From Symsagittifera roscoffensis (taxonomy: Eukaryota; Xenacoelomorpha; Acoela; Convolutidae): a stretch of 64,000 bases of DNA. The notes below the pieces were generated by a model, which saw nothing but the letters and a program-made list of their open reading frames with translations, had not been told where the DNA came from and ran no database searches. This document shows positions 45,376-54,915 of the stretch, one piece after another. Made by a program: the position numbers and the translations under genes. Each line of letters begins with the position of its first letter. The first letter of the stretch is position 1. Location: contig NC_087063.1 in NCBI RefSeq assembly GCF_963678635.1, positions 50,295,220 to 50,359,219 on the forward strand, given 5' to 3'.

Positions 45376-46170
45376 TAGGCGCGGCGAATTCTCCAACAGC
45401 CGCTCCTCCGTCTAAAAAAGTTAGCGTGAACGCGACTGAAATCCAGACTGCGGAAACAATCGAAACCCCCGAAAAGAGAGAGAGAAAGATTGGCAGGAAT
45501 TACACGCTAAGTTGGAAGAATAAAAGGCAAGGACTCAGGAACGAGACGAATGCAAGCAGAAGCACGACGAAATGTTGATTACTCTTAAGGAAGAAAAGAT
45601 TTAAGACCTCAAAGATCTGTACATGGAGGATGTGTCAGATGTCAACAGAAGCCTCGGCGACAATGAGCTCGGATGGGAGTTTCACAAAGTGCAGCTCCAC
45701 TATCAAAGAAGAAGAAAATGAGCAAAAATGAGATAAAGACGGCATAAACCAGCAAAACTCTGGAGAAGGGAGACAAAAACCTGTAGATGTTGTGCGCAAA
45801 GCTCGACGAATGCAAGGAGAAGGTGAAAAAACGTGATGAGTAGTAGAGGAAGTATGAATAGCTACTGAATACTCTGCAGGGAGAGGAGATAAGGCACCTA
45901 AAGGAGGTCTAAAATGCGAGGTTGAGTGAGTTGTTGTCAGATCACCTAGCCATGATGAAACCCGACACGACTAATAAGGCAAAGCCTCAGGAGCTTTACA
46001 GACCAAATGAGGTGGCAGCTCCACAGCGAGTGAGCTCGCCTGCCAACTCCAGGAACACGATAGCTGACCCCTCGGACACTTACCTGGCGCCTCAGTTTCA
46101 GGAGACGTTCGAGCAGGTGGCCAAGCGACGATGCAAGAGATACATCGAGCGCTGGGTAGAAGATGAGTAG
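45376..46170 (+). pseudogene. ORF2 module 2: duplicated coiled coil and PSDTYLAP motif (element R)
   Basis: Two related coiled-coil modules about 290 bases apart. The first, near 45427-45600, reads ATEIQTAETIETPEKRERE and ERDECKQKHDEMLITLKEEK. The second, near 45729-45905, reads NEIKTA then TSKTLEKGDKNL, LCAKLDECKEKVKKRDE and LLNTLQGEEIRHLKEV. Element L has only one. Stops and shifts break both. The module ends NSRNTIADPSDTYLAPQFQE (46052-46111), identical in its core to L. Coiled coils suggest oligomerisation. Confidence 0.7.
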
Positions 46171-46935
46171 GATAGCTCGTTCCCTATGCGCAGGCCCGTC
46201 ACCTGTCGGGAGAGAGAGGATTACAGATCCCACAGAGTCGGCCGGTCCAGTACCGAGCAAAATCAAGGCGAGACCGCGAGTGATCGACATCCGAAAGGAT
46301 CTCAACACCCGGAGATCCTTGGTTCAGGTTGCTGCAGAACATCCCAGGGTCTTTTTAAATGACATGAGCTGGACACTGCCAACGATCCACCAACCTGTAT
46401 TGACGAGTAGCCAACATCTGAAAACCGAAGACAGTCTAGTGAGGGATTTGAAAGAGATCCTCGTGGGTGGGCCAAAACACTGTAATCTCGTTTGGCAGGG
46501 CCTTGGTCGCTCAAGTGTTCAAGACGATGGAGCTACAGAACGATGATTGGGTCGATACACTAGTCCTAATGATAGGATTGAATGACATGTCCAGAAATCC
46601 AGTCAACCCCGATGCGAAATGGGAACAACTGAATTGAAAGAGAAGTAAAGGTCAAGGTTCGTGGCCTTATGTACAATCCCTCTAAACTCGGACGCCGGCT
46701 CACCGATAGCCGACTTCATGAAAAGGAGAGTGACCCGATGAAACGCGATGGCCAGGAACTTGATTGCCAAAAATCAACGAGCTCAGTTTGATGGACATCG
46801 AGAGTGCACTGCGAATGGTGGAACAGAGTGCCTTAGTGAAAGATGTGATTTTTTTCAATACCCAGCAGGGCAGACAATGGATCAATGACGTTTTTCATAC
46901 GAAGATAGAGGAGATGGAGGCCGAGTTGCTGACAA
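46163..46935 (+). pseudogene. ORF2 module 3: SGNH hydrolase domain, catalytic residues lost (element R)
   Basis: VIDIRKDLNTRRSLVQVAAEH and then TEDSLVRDLKEILVGG mark block I, with EDS in place of GDS. A frame change follows. Block III reads LVLMIGLNDMSRNPVNP, keeping the Asn. The region between, with the cytosolic strand IPLN or its remains, is scrambled (46620-46760). Block V reads LVKDVIFFNTQQGRQWINDV, with Phe where His is expected. By family knowledge the enzyme should be inactive. Element L copies keep GDS and DVIH. Confidence 0.8.
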
Positions 46936-47815
46936 TGGTCAACCCTATGGCACGAGGTAGCTATGCTGGCTGGGTGAGGTCTCGTGTGCCTCAACCACTA
47001 GTGATTCGTCTGGGACTTCTGGTGACGGAAGCAAATGTTACGCAGCCCGCTCCCAGTTCGGACGTGAGAGAGAGGGAGAGAGAGAGAGAGATAGAGAGAG
47101 AGTGGGGACCAACCCCGCTCCCAGAGGCCGGTATATGGAGAACCGAATCGGGACAAGAAGTGGTCCGCAACAGGAAGCTGGTAATACTCTAAGTAAACAC
47201 AAGCGCTGCAAATCAGTCTACAAGGGCACCAGTGGTTCAGGGGATTTCGCAAGCAGACCCTGCAGCGATTATTTATACCAACAAAGTCAGTGAAGTTCTG
47301 TGGAACCGACCAGACCACAGAGCGTGGGGACAATACGGGGCGGACATGGCAACAAAATTGACCATAAATACGCTGGCGTGTCGTGCGGACGCCAAGGAAA
47401 AGTTCAATGGATGGGATTCTACGGTAACCGGATTATACCGAATATGGGGCGTGGACTGGCTCGTGGCAGAGGAGGAGCTGCTACCACCTTGAAGTTTGTG
47501 GATCTAGAGGTTTTGCCCAGTGATAACACAATAGGACCCCTAAACAGGAGATTGTTGGCGGACGTCCGTCATTAGGCGAGGGAAAGAGCACCACTGAGCC
47601 GGAAGGGGAAGTTTCTAGCGGAGAACAAACCCAATAACAAACATCACAAATTGTACAGGCAATTTTCTAAGCCCCTGGGACAGCCGGCTGGCGAATACTT
47701 TAGGGATTATCCCCGGGTGAGCTCAGTGGAAGGTGATGAGAAGAGATATGCGCATCTGGGGTCACCAAAAGGGGACAGCCTGTTCAGGACGAATGATCCT
47801 CTGAAATGAACTTGG
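46936..47815 (+). pseudogene. ORF2 module 4: linker, GA repeat, LWNRPD domain (element R)
   Basis: After NPMARGSYAGWVRSRVP the linker contains a GA-rich simple repeat that encodes RERERE. VLWNRPDHRAWGQYGADMA, TGLYRIWGVDWLVAEEE and LPSDNTIGPLN then match element L. Beyond a stop near 47573, GKFLAENKPNNKHHKLYRQF and EYFRDYPRVSSVEGDEKRY continue the conserved sequence, part of which L has deleted. No known family. The basic NNKHHKLYRQF stretch may contact nucleic acid, which is inference. Confidence 0.68.
47064..47102 (+). repeat. GA-rich microsatellite inside ORF2
   Basis: A run of GA dinucleotides with occasional GG or TA interruptions. The matching place in element L has no such run (DVRERLGT-like sequence instead), so it is a local expansion in R. 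Confidence 0.95.
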
Positions 47816-48240
47816 GGAAAGTCTTGATAGTGGCTAGCTCCGACTACCTGTATACGCCCCACTCGCTCTTTTGGCCGGACTTAATCTTCCTCGCAGTCCC
47901 TATTTTTGACTGGGGGCAAGCGGTGGAAATGGCAAAAAGTGTACAAAAGTGGTGAACATGGACCCACAGGTTGTCATAATAGCAGTATCGAATGACCACT
48001 TGCAAAGTACAGGATTGTTTAGAGGTCTGGTTGACGGATCGTCCCCAAGCTCAAAGGTCTTTGGAGAGGCGATCATGACACTTCTCTCCGCCATGATGGA
48101 AGCTGAGAAATCAAAACAACGCTGTTTTGCTAGGCAACTGGTCAAAGTTGTTTTCATACTATCTCCTGGCTACGCCTTACTACCCGAGCCTGTGCAGTTT
48201 GTGTATGCGATGGTCATCTTACTTGCCGAAGGATGATTTG
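47806..48240 (+). pseudogene. ORF2 module 5: second SGNH-like domain (element R)
   Basis: VLIVASSDYLYTPHSLFWPD and LIFLAVPIFDWGQAV begin the domain at 47818, a stop and shift come near 47950, then VVIIAVSNDHLQSTGLFRGL and, further on, VVFILSPGYALLPEPVQFVY. Pattern: hydrophobic strand then SSD; hydrophobic strand then SND; strand then SPG. This parallels SGNH blocks I and III, but the Ser-centred GDS and a final DxxH are not clear. All three copies in the window share it, so selection once kept it. Structural comparison is needed to decide its fold. Confidence 0.5.
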
Positions 48241-48828
48241 ACTTAGTGATACCGGCACCGAACCGACAAGTTGAATCTAACCGTTACTACTTCTTCCGAT
48301 CAGAACTTCCGGGTGTTTGGTCGGAAATATCGAGCACAATCTATGGGTTTAAGGATCACAACACGACGCATTTCGCGTTGGATGAGGTTATGGGACTGGA
48401 ACATTCAAATTTTGGCCAACTGTTGAAAATGAGGCCGGGAGTGAGTGACGAGAAAGTGGCAAACAACCTATGGTTCAGGCAGACAGACTGTGTGAGGGAC
48501 AAAAGGGGAAGCTTGGTGAGAAGGAACGCTATCTCCACGGAAGAAGACCTTATGGCTATGCCCTTGAGGACGAAGCCTCGTACCAACCCTTGGCTTTATC
48601 TGTCCCACGGCTATGCGCATTGGGACAGGATGCCTTCGATGATGGCCCAGCGGCGGTGAATTAATTTCACCAGTATTGAAAGAAGATCCCAGACATGAGA
48701 GAGGAGGCGGTCGCAACTATGCTACAGTTGATGCAGATGATAAACACGATGTCCTTGGACTGGTTCCAGGTGGATGTGCTGGCAACGAGAGCCGAATACG
48801 AGAGGTCCGATGCGATCCTCGGCTAATT
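48241..48828 (+). pseudogene. ORF2 module 6: LDEVMGLEHSNF domain (element R)
   Basis: VIPAPNRQVESNRYYFFRSE, FALDEVMGLEHSNFGQLLKM, NNLWFRQTDCVRDKRGSLV and EEDLMAMPLRTKPRTNPWLY are each matched in element L. A shifted frame continues with REEAVATMLQLMQMINTMSL and DWFQVDVLATRAEYERSDAI. Mostly helical in appearance. Unknown family. Confidence 0.68.
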
Positions 48829-49500
48829 GGGACTTGGCCTTGTGCTGGCACTATACGTAGCCTTCGGAAATGAGAGCCTTGTGAAGGGACCCGTAGTGCT
48901 CTTCACTTAGGAACTGGCTGACCTCCGGTTGGATGGCCTTCTCACATTGATAGTGATCACTTATGGTCGTTTGGGCGACTGCTGAGATACCCGGAACAGT
49001 AGCAAGGATCGAGTAAAGATTTTGACGCGCAGATGGAGACGGCCTCCTACAGAAAGCTGAAGGCTTGGAGGACGCTGCTCCTTCAATATCTACTGCATTA
49101 AGACAGGAGCCTAACTGGAGAGGATAAACCTAGCTCCGACGAAGTGGCACGGAAATTTTGTGGGGTATTCCCCTGTTAACCGATTTGGCCTTCATGATGC
49201 GGGTCGATCCCCTAGCTTCAATCTTCGGTTTGAGGGAGTTCGTCACAGTGATCTACAGGTCTACAGTTACGCACGTATTTCCAGACGTGCAGGTGAAGGC
49301 GTTTAGGCACTCGGTCCTGTACGTGAACCTTGTCTCAGTTGTGGACTGTTCCGTGCTGAATTGGGTGAAACACTGGAACTGAAAAGACTGACGAGCGAGG
49401 ATAAGCTGTTTGAAAGGATAGCTGAACCTGGCTGGACGCTGATGGATTTCAAAAACAGCTTTAAATGTCAAATGAACAACGAAGATCTTTAATCTCTTGA
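48829..49500 (+). pseudogene. ORF2 module 7: hydrophobic segment and LTDLA domain (element R)
   Basis: LGLGLVLALYVAFGNESLVK begins this module and is the best candidate membrane-associated stretch in ORF2; L has the same. LADLRLDGLLTLIVITYGRL follows, with stops. Then IPLLTDLAFMMRVDPLASIF, VQVKAFRHSVLYVNLVSVVD and LNWVKHWN. Beyond the point where L is cut off, the frame goes on RLTSEDKLFERIAEPGWTLM and DFKNSFKCQMNNEDL. Confidence 0.62.
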
Positions 49501-50017
49501 GCTCTTGAATTTATGACCGGTCGTCAAGGGCACAAAGGACGCAGTGAAAATCCCGGCTGGGCCGGTGATATATCCTCATGTAAAGGAACATCAGGAGACG
49601 TGTTTGGCGGGTTCCCTCTACATCCGCGGATTAGAAGGCTGCTGCTGGAGACTACCAGTCCTGCTTCTGCACCGAGGATTGGGGCCGCGCAGGACATGGA
49701 GGAGAGAATGCTGATGTGGGGTGAGGGAATGGAGACGCGCTTCATCAGTTGGAACGCTGCAGCCTTGCAAACTTTTGACTTCACCTTCCTTGACAAATGG
49801 AGTCGGAAAAAATTGAAGCTGCACCATCAAGGAATCCCGAGGTTGTCTGCAGGTCATTGGAACGATGTGTATTCACCAGCCGACTATGAGTCCAGTTTGA
49901 AGTGGCCCATGCGAGAGACGATGGTGATGCTGGAAGTGGCAACAGAGTCGAGGGGAGGCATATATCTGACGGTAGAGGAAGTGGCGCCGCTAGGTGAGAA
50001 ACCTGTGGAATTGTCAT
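49501..50017 (+). pseudogene. ORF2 module 8: SWNAAALQTFDFTFLDKWSR domain
   Basis: The first part of the conserved-looking frame reads VVKGTKDAVKIPAGPVIYPH (49512 on), then shifts near 49630 to RIRRLLLETTSPASAPRIGA. EERMLMWGEGMETRFISWNA, ALQTFDFTFLDKWSRKKLKL, GIPRLSAGHWNDVYSPADYE and LEVATESRGGIYLTVEEVAP follow in one frame to a stop at 50017. No second copy in the window exists for comparison. No family recognised. Confidence 0.55.
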
Positions 50018-50039
50018 AAATAACGAAGAGTTTTACCAG

Positions 50040-50441
50040 GTGGGTGACCTGATGATACCGGAGGATGATTCAGGAGTTGATACGGTCCAAGGACCCTCTG
50101 GACCGGAACCCAAGCCAGATGATGAGAGAAAGAATCAGGACGCAAATAAAGAGAACCAAGGGGAGCATGATACCATGGAGGGCAAGGGGGACAAGAAGAG
50201 CGAAATTGACCTGGGAACCCTGGAGAGGGATCTCTTGGAATATGATTTTAATGAAGCGGAAGATCGTGGGGCGGATGAAACACTGATGCTGATGACGCTA
50301 TCGTCATTTTTGTCACCCACCACAGAACAACCAGCTAGGTTGTCTCCCGTGGAGTCAATGTACCTGATAGAGGCACATCAGAAAAGAGACGCGTCCAAGC
50401 TGCTCTGCAAATCTATCTCCTCGGAGGCGAAGGATTGTTGA
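50040..50441 (+). pseudogene. ORF2 module 9: acidic region
   Basis: Open for 133 codons. Asp/Glu-rich and low in hydrophobic residues at first (PEPKPDDERKNQDANKENQG), then EIDLGTLERDLLEYDFNEAE and a short hydrophobic stretch MLMTLSSFLSPTTEQPARL. Probably disordered, then partly helical. Minus-strand frames here are shadows. Confidence 0.5.
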
Positions 50442-50445
50442 ATCA

Positions 50446-50928
50446 ATGCGAGTGGCGTTCCTGAGCACGTTGCCAAAAGAAGAATGGGAACGGTATCGGG
50501 GCGAACATGAGAGGAAGACTGGAGAAGTGTTGACGGGGGTGGCTTCCGTCGTGGAGAGCACTTGGAACGTGATCCGGAGATATGGCACTCAATCCGTAAT
50601 GAGAGTCGGTTATGTGGGTTTCAACCAACCCATCATGCGTGAAGTATTGGAAAAAATGATTCAGTCAGGGAAGAAAGCGCTGAGGAGAGTCCGGCTGTGT
50701 GGGACCAGCCTGTCAAGAAAACCAAGAAATGGCTGAACAACAACAAGTCCATGGTGAGAAAGCTCATGAACAGAATAAAAGACAAAACGATCAACCCGAA
50801 GGTTGCGAAATCGAAAGCGACTGCAGTAGTGATGTCGCTAGCGAAAGTATCCGGTCCAAATGAAGACGGACAAAGAGATAGTGCTACGCACGGAGGCAGG
50901 GAGAAGCAGAATCCACAGCCTCCAAAGT
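50446..50928 (+). pseudogene. ORF2 module 10: basic helical region
   Basis: VAFLSTLPKEEWERYRGEHE, VASVVESTWNVIRRYGTQSV and REVLEKMIQSGKKALRRV run in one frame. A frame change near 50695 leads to WDQPVKKTKKWLNNNKSMVR and KLMNRIKDKTINPKVAKSKA, strongly Lys-rich, then a stop at 50930. The basic part suggests nucleic acid binding. Unknown family. Confidence 0.5.
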
Positions 50929-51788
50929 GAGGAAGAACGAGAGAACCCTGACTGACACGAGACTGGAAATGGAGGTTATCAGATTGGAAGACTACAGGCC
51001 ATCCCGGAGTAAGATAGCGAAGACTAAACTGGAGGACCAGCTCGACATGGTCGAGTAGAGCCGCATCACTGTGCCCAAATCAGTCCACATGGGCAACCTT
51101 GCTGGTGGCTATGTGGAAATGTTGAAAGCGAGGAAATCCGCGAGAGGACATTTGATGGCATGGAAAGATAAGCGAGCAATGCAGGATTGCGTAAAGGAGC
51201 TAATGATGCGTTCACACCTGAAGAGGTAAGAGTACGGCACTGTGATGTCGGCGGCAGCGAATGAAGACGGCCTGGAGCTGCTGGTAAAAACTTTCTGAAG
51301 GACGGCCCTCCAGAAGTATTTCGACGAGACGATGCGCACTCCTTCGTCGATAACGGCGTATATAGCTAACCCATGGGTCAGGACGGATCTACAAGTGAGG
51401 CTGGTGTGGTGTCTTGTTGGGATAAGGAGGCAGTAATATGAAGCCACCATCGAAACTAAGGCGAGGGAGCAACAGTTGGAACTGATGGAGGCTCTGAAAG
51501 TGCTGATTGCCAGGGACGACTCCGCGATAGCATGGGTGAAACGGAAATATGTTAGAAGATATCGTAAAAAGTTTCAGACAAAGAGGGGCGAAGCGTGAAG
51601 GTATCTTGTTGAATTTTATCTTGTTGAACAAAGAGGGGCTTCGTTTGAACTTTATGAAGATATGCCAATACGGATCCCGGCAAAGGAACTGATTGACCTT
51701 GATAACTACCGGAGGTTGGAGGAAATCAGGAGGTGCTCCAACAAACAATTAACAGTCACTAGAGAATTGCTGAAAGGGTCAGGAGCGT
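50929..51788 (+). pseudogene. ORF2 module 11: long conserved-looking frame with six or so stops
   Basis: A single plus frame keeps protein-like composition for 287 codons but is cut by in-frame stops (near 51056, 51227, 51296, 51436, 51596), so no long open frame shows. Pieces: TLTDTRLEMEVIRLEDYRPS, VPKSVHMGNLAGGYVEMLKA, AMQDCVKELMMRSHLKR, QKYFDETMRTPSSITAYIAN, QQLELMEALKVLIARDDSAI and YEDMPIRIPAKELIDLDNYR. A minus open frame across it is a shadow. The frame shows that ORF2 does not stop at 50930. Confidence 0.55.
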
Positions 51789-52278
51789 GAACGAACATGC
51801 GAAGTTAGGAAAGCAGAGATCCTTCCAGCATGTATCAGGTTTGCCTGGAATGGTCTAAAACCCCTTCGTCTATGAGAAAGCCAGGGACTCGTAGTTTGAC
51901 TTTGAGTAAGCATTAATCCCTGTTTTTTGGATGGAGAGAGTGAGAGAAATGGGGATGATAACGTCTGAGCAGCTGCAGTTGGGAAAATTTCTGGAGGAAC
52001 GAGTGGTCGAACCCTCTGTTCCCAAATTGGAAGGGCAAGTAAGCGTTGAGTGTGGTTCGTGGGATTGTACACTGAAGACCAGTCTAGTAACGATGTGGAA
52101 ACTCATGAAACCTGAATTTTGCCCCAATCCGAACGCGGGCCTGATATGGGACCTCAGCGCTGATGTTGAGCTAGAGGAGAGCGACGATGAGAGTCTGCAT
52201 AATGAAGCAACGATTCACTACCTGCTGGCCTTGAAAATAAAGAAGCAGAGTGAGAAGACACCCACTGAAACATCGGAG
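51789..52278 (+). pseudogene. ORF2 module 12: EFCPNPNAGLIWDL region
   Basis: From 51931 one frame is open to 52278: MERVREMGMITSEQLQLGKF, LEERVVEPSVPKLEGQVSVE, CTLKTSLVTMWKLMKPEFCP, then NAGLIWDLSADVELEESDDE and HNEATIHYLLALKIKKQSEK. A poorly conserved Ser/Pro stretch precedes it. No second copy and no family known. Confidence 0.5.
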
Positions 52279-52289
52279 TGAAACTTCTC

Positions 52290-53130
52290 GAGTGATTCGA
52301 TGAGGACAGGTGAGTTCCTGGCAGCCAGTTGTGGACAGGAAGGGCACGTGTGTGGAACGAGTCACTGCTTGGAAACCCTGGGAGGCTGAACATCATTGCC
52401 AGTTAGCGAGGCTTTTTGGGGGGCTAAGCATGTCGGACAGGAGCGAGATGCAATTGGTTGCTGACTGCCACGGTGTTACTGAAGTGAATTTGGTAACTGC
52501 CTTGGGATGCTACAGTATACAGTATGACAACCTCCAAAGAATCACTGGAACATCTCGAGAGAGCACATGAAATAGTGACCGCCCTGAGCGTGGAAGTGTT
52601 TCCAGGGTCGTTGCAGACTCAGCAGAAATTGAAAGCTGGCGAGAAGCTCTTGGGAATGAAATGAATTTGAAGCACAGCGAGGGATATCATGAGACCGTTG
52701 GCTCGAAGTACCTGGTGTGATCCAGTTCTGCACCATACTGCAGCAGCAAATATCCGATGCACCTGGTGATAGTGGATGCCAAAACGCAGCGTCGGTTGAT
52801 TGATCAACTCTTTTTGGTGTCCAAGTGCGTGCGATTGTCGAAGATGTCTGAAAAAAACCTGAACTTTTGATGAAGATCCTTCTGGAAGTCCCGGAGAGGT
52901 CTAGGGAAGAAGTAGCAGAGATAGTGGGAGAGAAATTCGTGAAATTGGGTGATGGAAATGTCAGTGATTTCCAGAAGAAGAAAGCGAGTGGAACGATGGC
53001 GAACACTATCCCTATAGTTGACGAGATTGATGAAACGCATCAGATGATGATGGAAGTAGAGCCACTGCTGATAGCATCGGGTTATCGAACCTGGAGGAAC
53101 ATCCTGCTGACTCATGGGGAGTAGCCGTGT
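52290..53130 (+). pseudogene. ORF2 module 13: mixed helical region, several frames
   Basis: Three frames alternate. WQPVVDRKGTCVERVTAWKP and VADCHGVTEVNLVTALGCYS lie at 52310-52570. SKESLEHLERAHEIVTALSV begins at 52534 in another frame. HLVIVDAKTQRRLIDQLFLV, near 52760, and ILLEVPERSREEVAEIVGEK, from 52873, follow, and the last piece ends IASGYRTWRNILLTHGE at 53124. At least three frameshifts or stops. Charged helices dominate. Confidence 0.48.
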
Positions 53131-53175
53131 CACTGCCTGGCGCAGACATTGTGATACCCCAAGAGAGCAAATCTA

Positions 53176-53868
53176 GTGTTGGTTATGATGCTGGAAAGCT
53201 ATCAAGCCCAGAAAGTGTCGATATTGGCGGTAAGTGCCATGTTTGCAGTAAAATGGTTTGAGGCTAAGGCAGGAACGATCGAACAGGAGATGGAAGTACC
53301 AACTCCTGAGACACAGAGCAAGGTGAGCGTCAGCAAGAAATTGGATCTGTTCAAAACTACCTAAAAACTCCTGAGGACACCCGAAGCCATCGAAAACATT
53401 TGGACAGGAGAGATGTTGATGCCTTGTTTCCGTGCAGTGATGACGGCATGGGTGTATGAACGCACGAAGCGTCATAAGTTTTGAAACACGAAGGCATTTC
53501 AATCTTTCCAGCTAAATAAAGGATCGCAAACCGATAAGAGAGTATTCCTGCCGCACAGGAACGCTGTGACCATAGCTGTAAAACAGGTAGCTGAAATGCC
53601 TTGTTCCAATGAAAATGAGCAAAACGAGGTCTTACATGCTGACTTGAAAGGAAATGTGAGCCCGTGCTTGCACAATAGTTTCGGTAGGAATCAGGAGCAG
53701 AAGGGGGACGTGAATCTACTGCCCTATTGCAAGCAAGCAGAGATTGCTGGAACAAGAAAGTTGGGCACGGCCCGCAACTCTGTTGACATGCTACTGAAAC
53801 AGGTGGAAGACAGCGATATGGGAGAGCAGGAACGAGAAGTGATGGAACAAGAACTGAAGGAGAGATAA
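53176..53868 (+). pseudogene. ORF2 module 14: C-terminal region
   Basis: MLVMMLESYQAQKVSILAVS continues to LFKTT and a stop, then LLRTPEAIENIWTGEMLMPC and another stop near 53484. From 53485 the frame is open to 53868 through QTDKRVFLPHRNAVTIAVKQ, CSNENEQNEVLHADLKGN and a Glu-rich end GEQEREVMEQELKER. That stop is taken as the end of ORF2, because beyond it composition turns AT-rich and no coding pattern continues. Confidence 0.5.
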
Positions 53869-54551
53869 GGAGCAGAAGTGGAGAGAAGTGAAAATGGTTA
53901 TAGTGCGTGAAAACTTGAACAAACCAACAAAGGTTGTTTTTTGAAACTCTTAAACTTTTCGCTTTGTTGATATGTGGTCAGACCAGATTTTGAAACTGTT
54001 AGCAATTGTTGAATTGCAATGGAAGTTTTTAGTTTTTTGTTTTTTTTTTCATGTACACCTTAGGTGACTAAACTAACCTATTTAAACCTGACTGAAGTTT
54101 TTAACCTGTATAGGACGTATCCTGATTTTGTGGCAACCTAGTAGGGTTTGAGTAAGCTCTCTCGAGGAGGGTAGGTACCTCATCACCTTTCCTGGCCACA
54201 GAGGTTCCTAGTTTTAGTTTTGAGGGCAATAGCATAATTGAACGATTATACTTTGTGATTAAAACTAAATTAATTTTAAAGGTTGCGTGGGCGTGCCACA
54301 TCCCCAATTTTTTTAAATCAGCAGGAGCAAAAAGAAAACTCAGGGTCGAATGACGTAAGTAGTCAGAAAAGAAAACTTATCTTGGACACTCCTCATGGTT
54401 CATGTTTTGTGGAAATGTAACATGGATAAACTTTAATTTCTGATGAAATTTTCAAGTGAAAAATAGAACACTGGAGCACCACTTGAAGATAACCCGGAGT
54501 TATGCGTCCAATGGGACATTGAGGGGACTGTCCATGAAGTATATGCCATTT
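53869..54551 (+). other. AT-rich DNA after ORF2
   Basis: Non-coding, with T runs (54028-54050). No polypurine tract next to an LTR could be identified. One minus frame (54101-54307) has no support. This segment lies between the end of ORF2 and the inner inverted-repeat block. Confidence 0.6.
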
Positions 54552-54915
54552 GCCCGGATTGGCACAGTCGAACCCGCCGATGCAAACAAAAGTTAAGATA
54601 AAGTAGTTAACAGCGATTTCGTAATGAAAGGGAGGGTCAGATTATTCTAGAATATACGTTTTCAAAAACTCAATTAAGGCTAGGTCATTTCTCAGAAATG
54701 CAAAAAACGGCCATTTTGTCCGAAAACACAAGAAAAAAAGACAACCGGAATTACGAGACGGATATCAGTCGGAAAGTTTGCTTAACTGTAGGAGATTAGA
54801 CAGACGGAAGGTCCAGTGGGACATCCGGAATGGATCCGTACCCTATCGTGCCACGACATCGCAGAGGTAGCGACGTTATCTCCGGGATAGCATGGAATTA
54901 GAGGCCCGGTTTTGC
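54552..54915 (-). repeat. Right inverted-repeat remnant of element R
   Basis: 54552-54592 matches 2561-2605 on the same strand. 54687-54915, read on minus, is colinear with 26836-27130 and 1865-2160: CATTTCTCAGAAATG and the ACGGCCATTTTGTCC stretch, then GGTCCAGTGGGACATCCGG, CGTGCCACG, and AGAGGCCCGG near 54900. The outer module seen at 26283-26830 should follow but is absent; satellite units start at once. Confidence 0.65.

Larger units (their letters stand above)
45013..53868 (+). pseudogene. ORF2 of element R, full span
   Basis: A gene-sized span of about 8.9 kb, enough for nearly 2,950 residues if it was once one frame. It is shown as one gene because no non-coding break of more than about 150 bases and no conserved stop shared with L was found between modules. 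Several separate ORFs remain possible. Modules: basic N-terminus, coiled coils, SGNH, LWNRPD domain, second SGNH-like domain, helical domains, a FLDKWSR domain, acidic and basic regions, and a charged helical C-terminus. The position, after integrase, is where env or accessory genes sit in other LTR-type elements, but no signal peptide or fusion-type protein was seen. Confidence 0.65.
26283..54915 (+). mobile_element. Giant Ty3/gypsy-like element R (ORF1 + ORF2) between inverted-repeat modules
   Basis: On plus: an inverted-repeat region (26283-27150), ORF1 gag-pol (27234-44508) with the protease-integrase part triplicated, an AT-rich gap, ORF2 (45013-53868), and an inverted-repeat remnant (54552-54915). 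Order and protein content repeat those of element L. The right-hand repeat retains only the inner modules; the outer part is replaced by satellite DNA. Whether the inverted repeats belong to the retroelement or to a host transposon into which it inserted is not settled by this window. Frameshifts, stops and lost active-site residues make it inactive. Confidence 0.75.

Noticed and set aside
51109-51748. Two minus frames of 113 and 119 codons
   Set aside because: They are antisense to the protein-like plus frame of ORF2.
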